From CAMYOC01 sp963704875 (GTDB taxonomy: Bacteria; Pseudomonadota; Gammaproteobacteria; Steroidobacterales; XN24): a DNA stretch of 64,000 nucleotides. This document shows positions 9,385 through 17,031 of this stretch, piece by piece. Both the position numbers and the translations under genes were made by a program. The stretch spans positions 186,001-250,000 of the forward strand of contig CAVPIA010000006.1 in NCBI GenBank assembly GCA_963704875.1, written 5' to 3'. The notes beneath the pieces were generated by a model, which had not been told where the DNA came from, did no database searches, and saw only the letters and a list, made by a program, of their open reading frames with translations. Position 1 is the first letter of the stretch; the number at the start of each line of letters is the position of its first letter.

Positions 9385-9488
9385 ACCTATCCGCTGCCAC
9401 GGCCGATGGCGGCCAAAAACGGTGTAGTGTAAATTAATCCGCCGTTTTTCTCACTCGCAAACTGACCCGGCACGGAGACTCTCTATCC

Positions 9489-9902
9489 ATGAGCGCAAGC
9501 CAGCAATCGCAAACGCGACCCGGACCCAGCAAGACCCTGGAAACCTTCGACAATCCGCGCCCGGGGCGGGATTACGTGATCCGTATCCGCGTCCCGGAGT
9601 TTACCTGTTTGTGCCCGAAAACGGGCCAACCGGACTTCGCCAACATCAATATTGAGTACATTCCTGAACACCTGTGCGTCGAGCTCAAGGCGCTGAAGCT
9701 GTATATGTGGTCTTTCCGGGATGAGGGCGCCTTCCATGAGGATGTGACCAATCAGATTCTGGACAAGCTCGCAGATACAATAAAGCCCAGATTTATGCGC
9801 GTAACGGCGGAGTTCTTCGTCCGCGGCGGGATATATACAACCGTCGTGGTTGACCATCGGGCGCCGGACTGGCAGCCTGCCGCACCGGTTGATCTGCCAT
9901 GA
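9489..9902 (+). CDS. queF: NADPH-dependent 7-cyano-7-deazaguanine reductase QueF, short form
   Basis: QueF reduces preQ0 to preQ1 in queuosine synthesis for tRNA. At 137 residues it is the short type with a single tunnelling fold. The motif FTCLCPKTGQPDF carries the nucleophile C42 and the acid D49, and the region VELKALKLYMWSFRDEGAFHE matches the substrate-binding segment. Start ATG at 9489 has GGAG upstream at 9475-9478. No other queuosine gene is in the window. Its stop overlaps the start of a doubtful 58-codon ORF. Confidence 0.96.
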   Translation: MSASQQSQTRPGPSKTLETFDNPRPGRDYVIRIRVPEFTCLCPKTGQPDFANINIEYIPEHLCVELKALKLYMWSFRDEGAFHEDVTNQILDKLADTIKPRFMRVTAEFFVRGGIYTTVVVDHRAPDWQPAAPVDLP

Positions 9903-10075
9903 ATCCGTTTGGCGCACGCGTCCCTGGAGGCCGGGACTGGACTCCCACGCAAAAAATCGTTAAAAAGCCCCGTTCGGCGGTAAGCGGCTCCGGTCGCGGC
10001 CGGAGCGATGCTCCGGCACCGCAGATTCACGGCTCCATGGAGCCTCGGTTCACCTGTCGGCTAGGAGATAGCTGA
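9899..10075 (+). CDS. Possible 58-residue ORF between queF and dksA
   Basis: ATG at 9899 overlaps the queF stop (ATGA) and the TGA at 10073-10075 overlaps the dksA start (TGATG). The predicted peptide starts MNPFGARVPGGRDW and is basic and glycine-rich, resembling no family I know. No Shine-Dalgarno precedes it, and an alternative-pairing hairpin lies inside it. The tight packing on both sides is the only argument for it being real; it may simply be a leader or spacer. Confidence 0.22.
   Translation: MNPFGARVPGGRDWTPTQKIVKKPRSAVSGSGRGRSDAPAPQIHGSMEPRFTCRLGDS
9988..10017 (+). repeat. Three-arm inverted repeat upstream of dksA
   Basis: GCTCCGG (9988-9994), CCGGAGC (10001-10007) and GCTCCGG (10011-10017) follow each other. 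The middle arm can pair with either neighbour, giving two mutually exclusive hairpins with loops of 6 and 3 bases. There is no T run, so it is not an ordinary terminator. It ends 46 bases before the dksA Shine-Dalgarno. Confidence 0.6.
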
Positions 10076-11010
10076 TGCCCGCAAAAAAGAAAGCGAGCAA
10101 GAAGAAGACCGCGACGCGCCGGACGAAGGCTGCGCCCGCCAGGAAGGCGGCAGCCAGAAAGACCACCGCGAAGCGGAAAAGCACAAGTTCACGCAAGAAG
10201 CCCGCAAGCTCCAGCGCGGTCAAAAAGAAGGCGGTCAAAAAGAAAGTGACGACCAGGAAAAAGACCACTAGCAAGAAGAAGACCACGACCAGGAAGAAGG
10301 TCGCCAAGAAGCCTGTCAGCAAGAAAAAGCCGATGAGCAAGAAGAAGGCCCTGGCAAAGAAGCGTCCATCGACCAAGAAGCCGGCCAAGAAGAAGGCAGC
10401 GGCAAAGAAGCGGCCAGCGGCCAAGAAGAAGGCCCCGTCGCGCAAGAAGCCGATCAGCAAGAAAAAGGCACCGGCCAGAAAGCGACCTGCGGCGAAGAAA
10501 AAGGCTGCGACCACGACCCGGCCTGCAGCAAGAAGACCTCGTCGCACGCCCAAAACGGAGGCCGCCAAGCGCTTTGGCGCCACCGGGCCGCTGAAGGGCT
10601 TTGAGGCGTACCATCAAAAGCGTGGCGAGCGCTACATGGGCGATCGAATGCTCGACCATTTCCAGTCCATCCTGATGGCATGGAAGAAGGAATTGATGGA
10701 GGAAGTTGATCGTACGGTAGGCCATATGAAGGACGAGGCAGCGAATTTTCCGGATCCCAATGACCGTGCTACTCAGGAATCTGAGTTCAGCCTGGAATTG
10801 CGCACCCGCGATCGCGAACGGAAATTGTTGCGCAAGATCGATCAGGCCTTGCAGCGCATCGATGATGGCAGTTACGGATATTGCACCGAGACCGGAGAAG
10901 AGATCGGCTTGAAGCGTCTTGAGGCGCGTCCGGTCGCCACCTTGTCTGTGGAAGCCCAGGAACGTCGTGAGCTTGCAGAACGGCAATACCGGGATCGCGA
11001 CGAACGCTAG
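10075..11010 (+). CDS. dksA: DksA-type RNA polymerase-binding regulator with histone-H1-like N terminus
   Basis: DksA enters the RNA polymerase secondary channel and acts with ppGpp on promoter choice. Of 311 residues, the last 140 form a DksA domain: coiled coil (MLDHFQSILMAWKKELMEE), the tip motif DPNDRA with D227, D230 and A232, and GSYGYC...IGLKRLEARP. Of the four zinc-binding cysteines only C270 remains; the rest of the knuckle reads CTETG and TLSVEAQ. Similar cysteine-poor forms are known in some proteobacteria. Residues 1-163 are a low-complexity AKKK/RPAAKKK tail like histone H1, about twice the normal length. The start is ATG at 10075 with AGGAG at 10063-10067. gluQ follows 9 bases later, a common pairing. 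Confidence 0.93.
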   Translation: MPAKKKASKKKTATRRTKAAPARKAAARKTTAKRKSTSSRKKPASSSAVKKKAVKKKVTTRKKTTSKKKTTTRKKVAKKPVSKKKPMSKKKALAKKRPSTKKPAKKKAAAKKRPAAKKKAPSRKKPISKKKAPARKRPAAKKKAATTTRPAARRPRRTPKTEAAKRFGATGPLKGFEAYHQKRGERYMGDRMLDHFQSILMAWKKELMEEVDRTVGHMKDEAANFPDPNDRATQESEFSLELRTRDRERKLLRKIDQALQRIDDGSYGYCTETGEEIGLKRLEARPVATLSVEAQERRELAERQYRDRDER

Positions 11011-11019
11011 CGCCGGCTC

Positions 11020-11958
11020 GTGAATTCGCCCGCGGCGAACTACCGCGGGCGATTCGCCCCCTCCCCCACAGGTCCGCTCCATTTTGGGTCTCTGGTCGCC
11101 GCGGTGGCCAGCTTTCTGAACGCGCGCAGCAGCCGGGGTGCCTGGCTGGTGCGGATTGAGGACCTGGACCCGCCCAGAGAGCAGCCAGGGGCCGCGGACG
11201 GCATCCTGCGGGTGCTGGAGGCATGCGGGCTCCACTGGGACGAGTCCGTCCTCTACCAGAGCACACGGACCGACCGTTACCGCGATGTTGTTCAGACCCT
11301 GGTGAAAGACGGGTTCGCCTACCCTTGCACCTGTTCCCGCAGCGACATTGCCCAGCATCAGGCCAACGCTGGCGCAGGCGCAGGTCAGATCTATCCGGGC
11401 CTTTGCCGCTCAGGCCCTCGCAACCCGGGACAGCCCTCAGCAATCCGGCTGCGCGCAGGCGATGTCGAAATCGCGATAGAGGACCAAATCCAGGGTCACT
11501 ACAACCAGCATCTGCCGTCCGCGGTTGGAGACTTCGTGCTGTGGCGGAAAGACGGTCTGCCCGCCTATCAGCTGGCCGTCGTTATCGACGACGCCGACCA
11601 GGGCATCACCGAGGTCTGCCGCGGGATCGATCTTCTGGACAATACGCCGCGGCAGGTTTTTCTGCAGCAAGTCCTCCGGCTCCCCCGCCCCGAATATGCC
11701 CACTTCCCGGTGGTTCTGGCGGCCAGCGGTGAAAAATTGAGCAAACAAACCGGGGCGCTGGCCGTCGACCCGGTCCACGCAAATGCTGCGATCGAACTGG
11801 CCCTGGGCTTTCTGGGCTTGTCGCTCCCTGAGGATCTGCATGCTGCGCCAGCCGCTGAAACGCTCGCCTGGGCAAGCCGGGTCTGGGTGCCGGACAGCCT
11901 GCAGGGCGAGCTCAGCAGACCGTACCCGGCTTCGGATATTTTGGCTGCAGCGCAATAA
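11020..11958 (+). CDS. gluQ: Glutamyl-Q tRNA(Asp) synthetase
   Basis: GluQ is a truncated glutamyl-tRNA synthetase that attaches glutamate to queuosine at the anticodon of tRNA-Asp. The 312-residue protein holds the catalytic core only: RFAPSPTGPLHFGSL contains the HIGH-type motif, and EKLSKQTG the KMSKS-type motif. There is no anticodon-binding domain. The cysteines in the CTCSR region fit the zinc-like insertion. The start is GTG at 11020, directly after dksA. With queF upstream, two steps of queuosine metabolism lie within 2.5 kb. Confidence 0.95.
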   Translation: MNSPAANYRGRFAPSPTGPLHFGSLVAAVASFLNARSSRGAWLVRIEDLDPPREQPGAADGILRVLEACGLHWDESVLYQSTRTDRYRDVVQTLVKDGFAYPCTCSRSDIAQHQANAGAGAGQIYPGLCRSGPRNPGQPSAIRLRAGDVEIAIEDQIQGHYNQHLPSAVGDFVLWRKDGLPAYQLAVVIDDADQGITEVCRGIDLLDNTPRQVFLQQVLRLPRPEYAHFPVVLAASGEKLSKQTGALAVDPVHANAAIELALGFLGLSLPEDLHAAPAAETLAWASRVWVPDSLQGELSRPYPASDILAAAQ

Positions 11959-11983
11959 TGTACTAATCTTGGCTGGGAAAGAG

Positions 11984-12018
11984 CCGGTTTGCTGCAGATG
12001 CGGCCTGCAGCAAACCGG
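11984..12018. repeat. Perfect 14-bp inverted repeat upstream of phaR
   Basis: CCGGTTTGCTGCAG (11984-11997) and CTGCAGCAAACCGG (12005-12018) are exact complements with a 7-base loop. No T run follows in either direction, so a classic terminator is unlikely. It sits 63 bases before the phaR start and could be an operator, an extragenic palindrome or a processing site. Confidence 0.85.
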
Positions 12019-12080
12019 GAGCGGACGGGTTGCCGTGCATTAATTAAAACAAAATAAGACAACGACCGGGGCTGAACAAG

Positions 12081-12617
12081 ATGAGCGAACCCAGAACGAT
12101 AAAGAAGTACCCAAACCGGCGCCTGTACGATACCGAGGAAAGCCGTTACATCACACTGGCGGATATCCGGCGACTGGTGCTGGAGAAGATCGATTTTCTT
12201 GTCATCGACAAGAAGAGCGGCAAAGACATCACGCGCGCGATCTTGTTGCAGGTGATCAGCGAACAGGAACAAATCGGCGAGCCAATAATGAGCAGGGATT
12301 TCCTGTCTCATGTGATCCGCTCCTATGGCGGGGCCATGCAGGGCTTTGTCGGCAGCTATCTTGAGCAGAGCATCAAATTGTTCATGAATCAGCAGCAGCA
12401 CCTGCGCGAGCGGGTGCGCAATGTTGTGGGTGTCGACCCGGTAGGACTGGTCTCTGATATCGCGCAGAAGAATTACTCCCGCTGGAAGTCGGTGCAGGAG
12501 GAGATCTCACGGCTGCTCGGCCGTCATGACGACGATGACGACGAAGCGGCACAGAGCCCACCGCCAGCCAGTGGCAGCAAGAAGCGCGGGAAAACTTCTT
12601 CCCACCGATCTCGCTAG
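12081..12617 (+). CDS. phaR: Polyhydroxyalkanoate synthesis repressor PhaR
   Basis: PhaR-type proteins bind DNA and polyhydroxyalkanoate granules and repress phasin genes. The 178-residue product begins with the typical PHB/PHA-accumulation regulator DNA-binding domain (IKKYPNRRLYDTEESRYITLADIRRLV, residues 7-33), followed by the granule-related domain (MSRDFLSHVIRSYGG and later). The tail is acidic (DDDDDEAAQ) and then basic. A weak promoter-like pair TTGCCG (12030) and AATAAG (12053) lies between the 14-bp inverted repeat and the gene. No PHA synthase, phasin or depolymerase gene is present in the window. Confidence 0.9.
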   Translation: MSEPRTIKKYPNRRLYDTEESRYITLADIRRLVLEKIDFLVIDKKSGKDITRAILLQVISEQEQIGEPIMSRDFLSHVIRSYGGAMQGFVGSYLEQSIKLFMNQQQHLRERVRNVVGVDPVGLVSDIAQKNYSRWKSVQEEISRLLGRHDDDDDEAAQSPPPASGSKKRGKTSSHRSR

Positions 12618-12816
12618 CCTTCGGCGCGTCTCCCCCAGGTCGCAGAGGCCTTGCAAGGCGCCCCAAGCGCCGTGCAACAAGCTCTTTCGCAACGAATAGC
12701 GGCTGTCCAGCCGGATTACTCCGCGCCCTCCGGCGTCCCGGACGGCGCGGTATGCGCGCGCGCATCGCCGGAATCATTAGCCGTGGACGGCAGCTTCAGG
12801 ATCGAACGGAAAACCC

Positions 12817-12845
12817 TTGACAGAGATCTCCGGGGTCGATATTGT
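12817..12845 (+). promoter_or_regulatory. Strong sigma70-type promoter
   Basis: TTGACA at 12817-12822 matches the -35 consensus exactly. After exactly 17 bases comes TATTGT (12840-12845), 4 of 6 matches to the -10 consensus. It does not face any protein gene; the next features downstream are two hairpins and a terminator. Start of transcription is expected near 12852. Confidence 0.65.
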
Positions 12846-12851
12846 GCAACG

Positions 12852-12944
12852 CATCAATGGTGCGACGCACCACCCGCGATCTCCTCCATATGGTCGCTTA
12901 TAGCGTCCAGCATTTGGCCCCCTTCATTGAAGGGGGCTTTTTTT
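12852..12944 (+). ncRNA. Candidate small RNA with CUCCUCC loop
   Basis: The expected transcript of about 93 bases has three hairpins: GGTGC-GAC-GCACC (12859-12871); a stem GCGAT/GTCGC (12876-12880 with 12893-12897) whose 12-base loop starts with CTCCTCC (12881-12887); and a terminator. CUCCUCC is complementary to the Shine-Dalgarno sequence, and exposed CU-rich loops of this kind are known in bacterial small RNAs that block ribosome binding. No open frame of useful length is inside. Existence as a transcript is inferred from the promoter and terminator. Confidence 0.5.
12917..12944 (+). terminator. Intrinsic terminator of the candidate small RNA
   Basis: A 9-bp stem GCCCCCTTC (12917-12925) / GAAGGGGGC (12929-12937) with loop ATT is followed by seven T (12938-12944). 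Confidence 0.9.
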
Positions 12945-13001
12945 GTCCAACGGTCAGGATCAAAGACCCGGGATTCACCCCGGAGATTCAAACACCAGGA
13001 C

Positions 13002-13027
13002 AAAAAAAGGGACCCGAAGGTCCCTTT
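13002..13027 (-). terminator. Intrinsic terminator of pnp
   Basis: On the minus strand a 9-bp stem AAAGGGACC/GGTCCCTTT (13006-13027) closes a stable UUCG tetraloop and is followed by seven T (13008-13002). It lies about 110 bases past the pnp stop. Confidence 0.92.
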
Positions 13028-13134
13028 CTTCAAAACTCTAACGATCCACATACGGATCGCCGGTCTCCCTGCTCAATCGGGCAGGACTCGCCGTTTGCGG
13101 CCGAGATTGCCTGCAAACTGCCGGCGAACGGCCG

Positions 13135-15222
13135 CTATGCGGCGTCCAGACCTCTCATGCTCAGACGAATACGACCCTGACGGTCGACTTCCAGCACCTT
13201 GACCTTGACCGTCTCGCCTTCCTTGAGCTTGTCACCTACCCGTTCGACGCGCTCTTCGCTGATCTGGGAGATATGCACCAGACCGTCCTTGCCAGGAAGG
13301 ATCGTCACGAAAGCGCCGAAATCCATCAAGCGGGCAACCTTGCCTTCGTAAATCTGGCCCACTTCCACCTCGGCGGTGATCAGATCGATGCGCCGACGGG
13401 CTTCGCGCCCGGCTTCACCGTCTACCGAAGCAATACGCACGGTACCGTCGTTCTCGATATCGATGCTGGCACCGGTTTCCTCGGTAATAGAGCGAATCAC
13501 AGAGCCGCCCTTGCCAATGACGTCGCGGATCTTCTCCGGATCGATCTTGAACGCGACGATTGTCGGCGCCCAGTCCGACATCTCCTCACGCGAATGATCC
13601 AGCACCTCATTCATCTTGCCCAGGATGTGCAGTCTGGCGTCGCGGGCCTGAGCCAGCGCATCCTTCATGATGTCGCGGGTGATGCCGTCGATCTTGATGT
13701 CCATCTGCAACGCGGTGATGCCATCGGCGCTGCCGGCCACCTTGAAATCCATGTCGCCGAGATGATCCTCATCGCCGAGAATATCGGTCAGCACCGCATA
13801 GCGATCGCCTTCCTTGACCAGACCCATCGCCACACCGGCTACCGGCGCCTTGAGCGGCACGCCGGCATCCATCAGCGCAAGGCTGGTGCCACACACCGAC
13901 GCCATGGAGCTGGAGCCGTTCGACTCAGTGATCTCCGAGACCACCCGGATCACATAGGGGAATTCCTCGGCACTGGGCATGACCGCCTGGATGCCGCGCC
14001 GGGCGAGCTTGCCATGGCCGATCTCACGCCGCTTGGGTCCGCTCATGAAGCCCGTTTCGCCAACGCAATATGGGGGGAAATTGTAGTGCAGCATGAAGGG
14101 CTCTTTGCGGTCGCCCTCCAGTGAATCGATGATCTGCGCATCCCGGCCGGTGCCCAGGGTCGTGGTGACCAGAGCCTGAGTCTCGCCGCGGGTGAACAAT
14201 GCTGAACCGTGGGTACGCGGCAGCACGCCGGTACGCACGAAGACATCCCGCACCGTGGTCCGGTCACGGCCGTCGATACGCGCCTCACCGGCCAGTACCC
14301 GGCTACGCACGATCCGGCTCTCCAGGGCGCTGAACGCGCCCTTCACGTCGTCGCTGGACCAGCGCGGCGTCTCGCCGCCGGCCAGAGATTCCTTGACCGC
14401 ATCGCGAAGTCCGCCGACGCGAGTGTAGCGTTCCTGCTTGTCCGTGATCAGATAAGCCTCGCCCAACTGCGCCTCGACCTGAGCAGCGACGGCCTGAGTC
14501 AATTCCTCGTCGCTCGGAGTTGCTGTCCAGTCCCAGGCCGGTTTGCCAGCTTCGGCGGCCAGTTCCTTGATCACCTGGATCGCGGTCTGCATGTTCTCAA
14601 AACCATGCATGACGGCGCCCAGCATCACGTCTTCATCAAGTATCTTGGCCTCGGACTCCACCATCAGAACCGCATTCTCGGTTCCTGCGACCACCAGATC
14701 CAGGCTGGAGTCTTCCAGCTCTTTGGCGGTCGGATTAAGCAGGTAGTTGCCGTCCTTGTAACCGACTCTTGCGGCAGCGATCGGACCCTTGAAAGGCATG
14801 CCAGACATGGTCAACGCAGCGGACGCGCCGATCAGCGCAGGGATGTCAGGATCCACTTCGGGGTTGGCCGAGATCACGGTCGCGATGACCTGGACCTCGT
14901 TCAAAAAGCCCTTCGGGAACAGCGGCCGCACCGGACGATCGATCAGACGCGAGACCAGGGTCTCTTTTTCAGTGGGTCTGCCCTCGCGCTTGAAAAAGCC
15001 GCCGGGAATCTTGCCCGCGGCATAGGTCTTTTCCTGATAGTTCACCGTCAGCGGGAAAAAGTGCTGGTCCGGCTTGGCTTCGCGGCGACCAACAGCGGTC
15101 ACCAGTACTACGGTGTCCGACATGTTGACGATAACGGCGGCGTCAGCCTGGCGGGCTATCTCGCCGGTCTCCAGCGTGACGGTGTGATTACCGTACTGGA
15201 ATGTCTTCTTGATTGACTTCAC
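13135..15222 (-). CDS. pnp: Polyribonucleotide nucleotidyltransferase (PNPase)
   Basis: PNPase degrades RNA 3' to 5' using phosphate and is part of the RNA degradosome. The 695 residues contain two RNase PH domains (MKSIKKTFQYGNHTVTLETG and the second half with FTRGETQALVTTTLGT), the alpha-helical linker, a KH domain (IGKGGSVIRSITEETGA) and an S1 domain (GKVARLMDFGAFVTILPGKDGLVHIS). The start is GTG at 15222. It follows rpsO by 75 bases; the spacer can form small hairpins, one with a GTAA tetraloop, as expected for an autoregulated leader. Confidence 0.98.
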   Translation of the reverse strand: MKSIKKTFQYGNHTVTLETGEIARQADAAVIVNMSDTVVLVTAVGRREAKPDQHFFPLTVNYQEKTYAAGKIPGGFFKREGRPTEKETLVSRLIDRPVRPLFPKGFLNEVQVIATVISANPEVDPDIPALIGASAALTMSGMPFKGPIAAARVGYKDGNYLLNPTAKELEDSSLDLVVAGTENAVLMVESEAKILDEDVMLGAVMHGFENMQTAIQVIKELAAEAGKPAWDWTATPSDEELTQAVAAQVEAQLGEAYLITDKQERYTRVGGLRDAVKESLAGGETPRWSSDDVKGAFSALESRIVRSRVLAGEARIDGRDRTTVRDVFVRTGVLPRTHGSALFTRGETQALVTTTLGTGRDAQIIDSLEGDRKEPFMLHYNFPPYCVGETGFMSGPKRREIGHGKLARRGIQAVMPSAEEFPYVIRVVSEITESNGSSSMASVCGTSLALMDAGVPLKAPVAGVAMGLVKEGDRYAVLTDILGDEDHLGDMDFKVAGSADGITALQMDIKIDGITRDIMKDALAQARDARLHILGKMNEVLDHSREEMSDWAPTIVAFKIDPEKIRDVIGKGGSVIRSITEETGASIDIENDGTVRIASVDGEAGREARRRIDLITAEVEVGQIYEGKVARLMDFGAFVTILPGKDGLVHISQISEERVERVGDKLKEGETVKVKVLEVDRQGRIRLSMRGLDAA

Positions 15223-15297
15223 TTGTATTTACCTGAAATTTTTGAAAGCGGATGGCTTACGCCAGGATGCGGACCCCGGACGCTCAACTGCGCAACG

Positions 15298-15567
15298 CTA
15301 GCGGCGCAGACCAAGGCGGGAGATGAGATCCTGATAACGGGCCAGATCCTTCCGCTTCAGGTAGTCCAGCAGCTTGCGGCGCTGGTTAACCATGCGAAGC
15401 AGACCCCGACGGGAGTGGTGGTCTTTCTTGTGTGAACTGAAATGATCGGAAAGCTCGTTGATACGTGCCGACAGTAAAGCTACCTGGACCTCGGGTGAGC
15501 CGGTGTCGGTTCCAGCCTTCCGAAATTCTTCGATAATGTCCTGTTTTCTGTTCGCGGAAAGGGGCAT
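15298..15567 (-). CDS. rpsO: 30S ribosomal protein S15
   Basis: The 89-residue protein has the normal S15 length and sequence (GSPEVQVALLSARINELSDHF, HSRRGLLRMVNQRRKLLDYL). S15 binds the central domain of 16S rRNA. AGGAGG stands 4 bases before the ATG. Position between truB and pnp is the conserved one. Confidence 0.99.
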   Translation of the reverse strand: MPLSANRKQDIIEEFRKAGTDTGSPEVQVALLSARINELSDHFSSHKKDHHSRRGLLRMVNQRRKLLDYLKRKDLARYQDLISRLGLRR

Positions 15568-15636
15568 ACATCCTCCTGAAAAGTTTGGTATTCAGCCCGT
15601 GGTCAAGCCCGCAATTGTACCTCGCGAGCCACCTCG

Positions 15637-16650
15637 TCAACAAGTTCGGCCCACTCTGGCGGCATTGAACATGCGCTGCGGATGAACCTTTCCCGCCGGG
15701 TCCCACTGACCCAGTCCGAGAAATCGCCCATCGGCGCCATAAAGCCGCACCTGCCCCCCGGGCCCGGAAGCCGGGGCCGGGACCGCCTGGCCCTGGATCA
15801 GTCTTTTGGCGTCATCGGCATCAAAGTGGAGCTCCGGCAGGTGAGTCACGGCGGCATCTGCCCCGATCAGCAGCGCATCCAGCGCTGCAACACCCCCCGC
15901 AGCGACCTCCTCCAGCCGGCCGAGACTCAAGGCCTGTGCAAGGCTGAACGGACCCGCAACGGTGCGGTGGAGTTTCTGCACGTGAGCGCACTGACCCAGT
16001 GCGGCACCGATATCCTCGATCAGCGTGCGTATGTATGTCCCCTTGGAGCAAGACACGCGCAGACAAAACTCCGGCGGATGCCAGTCCAGAAACTCCAGTT
16101 CATGGATCGTGACCCGGCGCGGCGCCCGCTCCACGGTGCCTCCCTTGCGGGCAATGTCATACAGACGCTGGCCCTGGTGTTTTAGCGCTGAGTACATTGG
16201 CGGCACCTGAGCGATGTCGCCGCGGAAGCCTGCCAGCGAATCAATGATCTGTTCGCGGGTGACCTGTTGCGGGTCGCTGCGCTCGACCTGGGCGCCTGCG
16301 GCATCACCGGTATCGGTGCGCTCACCCAGTCGCCCCGTCACCTCGTAGACCTTGTTCGAATCCAGAAGTACCGCAGAAAACTTTGTCGCTTCGCCGAAGC
16401 ACAACGGCAGAACGCCGGTTGCCAACGGGTCAAGACTGCCGGTGTGCCCGGCCTTGCGCGCCTGGAAGATACGGCGTGCGGATTGCAGCGCCCGATTGGA
16501 AGTGATGCCGAGTGGCTTGTCCAGCACCAGGATCCCGTCAACATCCCGCCACACGCTGCGCGCCTGGCTGCCGGCACGACCGCGACGCGAACCGCGGCCG
16601 GGCGCCGACTCCGGGATCTTAGTCACTGTCGTCCGGTTTGCCGCGGTCAC
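15637..16650 (-). CDS. truB: tRNA pseudouridine(55) synthase TruB
   Basis: TruB makes pseudouridine 55 in the T loop of tRNAs. The catalytic motif GHTGSLDPLATGVLPLCFG holds D74 when counted from the GTG at 16650. This start gives a basic, arginine-rich N-terminal extension of about 34 residues (RGSRRGRAGSQARSVWR) before the domain; a second GTG at 16626 would shorten it by 8. Both starts overlap the end of rbfA, implying coupled translation. A C-terminal PUA-like segment follows. 337 residues is slightly longer than usual. Confidence 0.95.
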   Translation of the reverse strand: MTAANRTTVTKIPESAPGRGSRRGRAGSQARSVWRDVDGILVLDKPLGITSNRALQSARRIFQARKAGHTGSLDPLATGVLPLCFGEATKFSAVLLDSNKVYEVTGRLGERTDTGDAAGAQVERSDPQQVTREQIIDSLAGFRGDIAQVPPMYSALKHQGQRLYDIARKGGTVERAPRRVTIHELEFLDWHPPEFCLRVSCSKGTYIRTLIEDIGAALGQCAHVQKLHRTVAGPFSLAQALSLGRLEEVAAGGVAALDALLIGADAAVTHLPELHFDADDAKRLIQGQAVPAPASGPGGQVRLYGADGRFLGLGQWDPAGKVHPQRMFNAARVGRTC

Positions 16651-16996
16651 TGGCCACGGCCTCGTCGATCAGGCTGCTCAGCCGAGCACCGTGTTCGAGA
16701 CTCTCGTCGTGCTTGAAATGCAGCGCCGGCACCTGACGGATGCTCATATTGCGGCCCAGCTGGCTACGGATGAAACCGGCTGCCCTGGCCAGTGCTTCCT
16801 GCGTCGGCGCGGGATCCTCGGCCGGGTTGAGCAAGCTGAAATAGACCTTGGCATGAGACAGATCGCCGGACACGTCGACGTTGGTGATGCTAAGGAATTG
16901 CAGCCGTGGATCGTTCAGCTCACGGCGCAGAATCTCGCTCAAGATCCGCCGCATCTGCTCGCCTACGCGGCGGTTTCTGCCGTATTCCTTGCCCAT
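16619..16996 (-). CDS. rbfA: Ribosome-binding factor A
   Basis: RbfA helps mature the 5' end of 16S rRNA in the 30S subunit. The 125-residue protein starts MGKEYGRNRRVGEQMRRILSE and has the KH-like core (DPRLQFLSITNVDVSGDLSHAKVYFSLL) and the usual PALHFKHDESLEHGARLSSLID end. It overlaps truB by up to 32 bases and lies in the normal infB-rbfA-truB order. Confidence 0.98.
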   Translation of the reverse strand: MGKEYGRNRRVGEQMRRILSEILRRELNDPRLQFLSITNVDVSGDLSHAKVYFSLLNPAEDPAPTQEALARAAGFIRSQLGRNMSIRQVPALHFKHDESLEHGARLSSLIDEAVASDRGKPDDSD

Positions 16997-17031
16997 CAGT
17001 GCGACGCTCTGTGACCCGGCTTGACCCTTGT

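Larger units (their letters stand above)
12618..13134. other. Gene-free region of 517 bases
   Basis: No convincing protein gene; a 183-codon open frame on the plus strand crosses two terminators and the pnp end and is rejected. 12618-12816 holds nothing recognisable. 12817-12944 holds the promoter, hairpins and terminator of a candidate small RNA. 13002-13027 is the pnp terminator. The T-run tails of the two terminators are exact 12-base inverted copies of each other (CTTTTTTTGTCC at 12937-12948 and its complement at 12998-13009). Confidence 0.75.

Noticed and set aside
12651..13202. 183-codon gene after phaR
   Set aside because: It would cross a promoter and two terminators and enter pnp; no family features.
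13135..15216. Long plus-strand frames opposite pnp (for example 14209-15216)
   Set aside because: They are antisense shadows of a full-length, conserved pnp.
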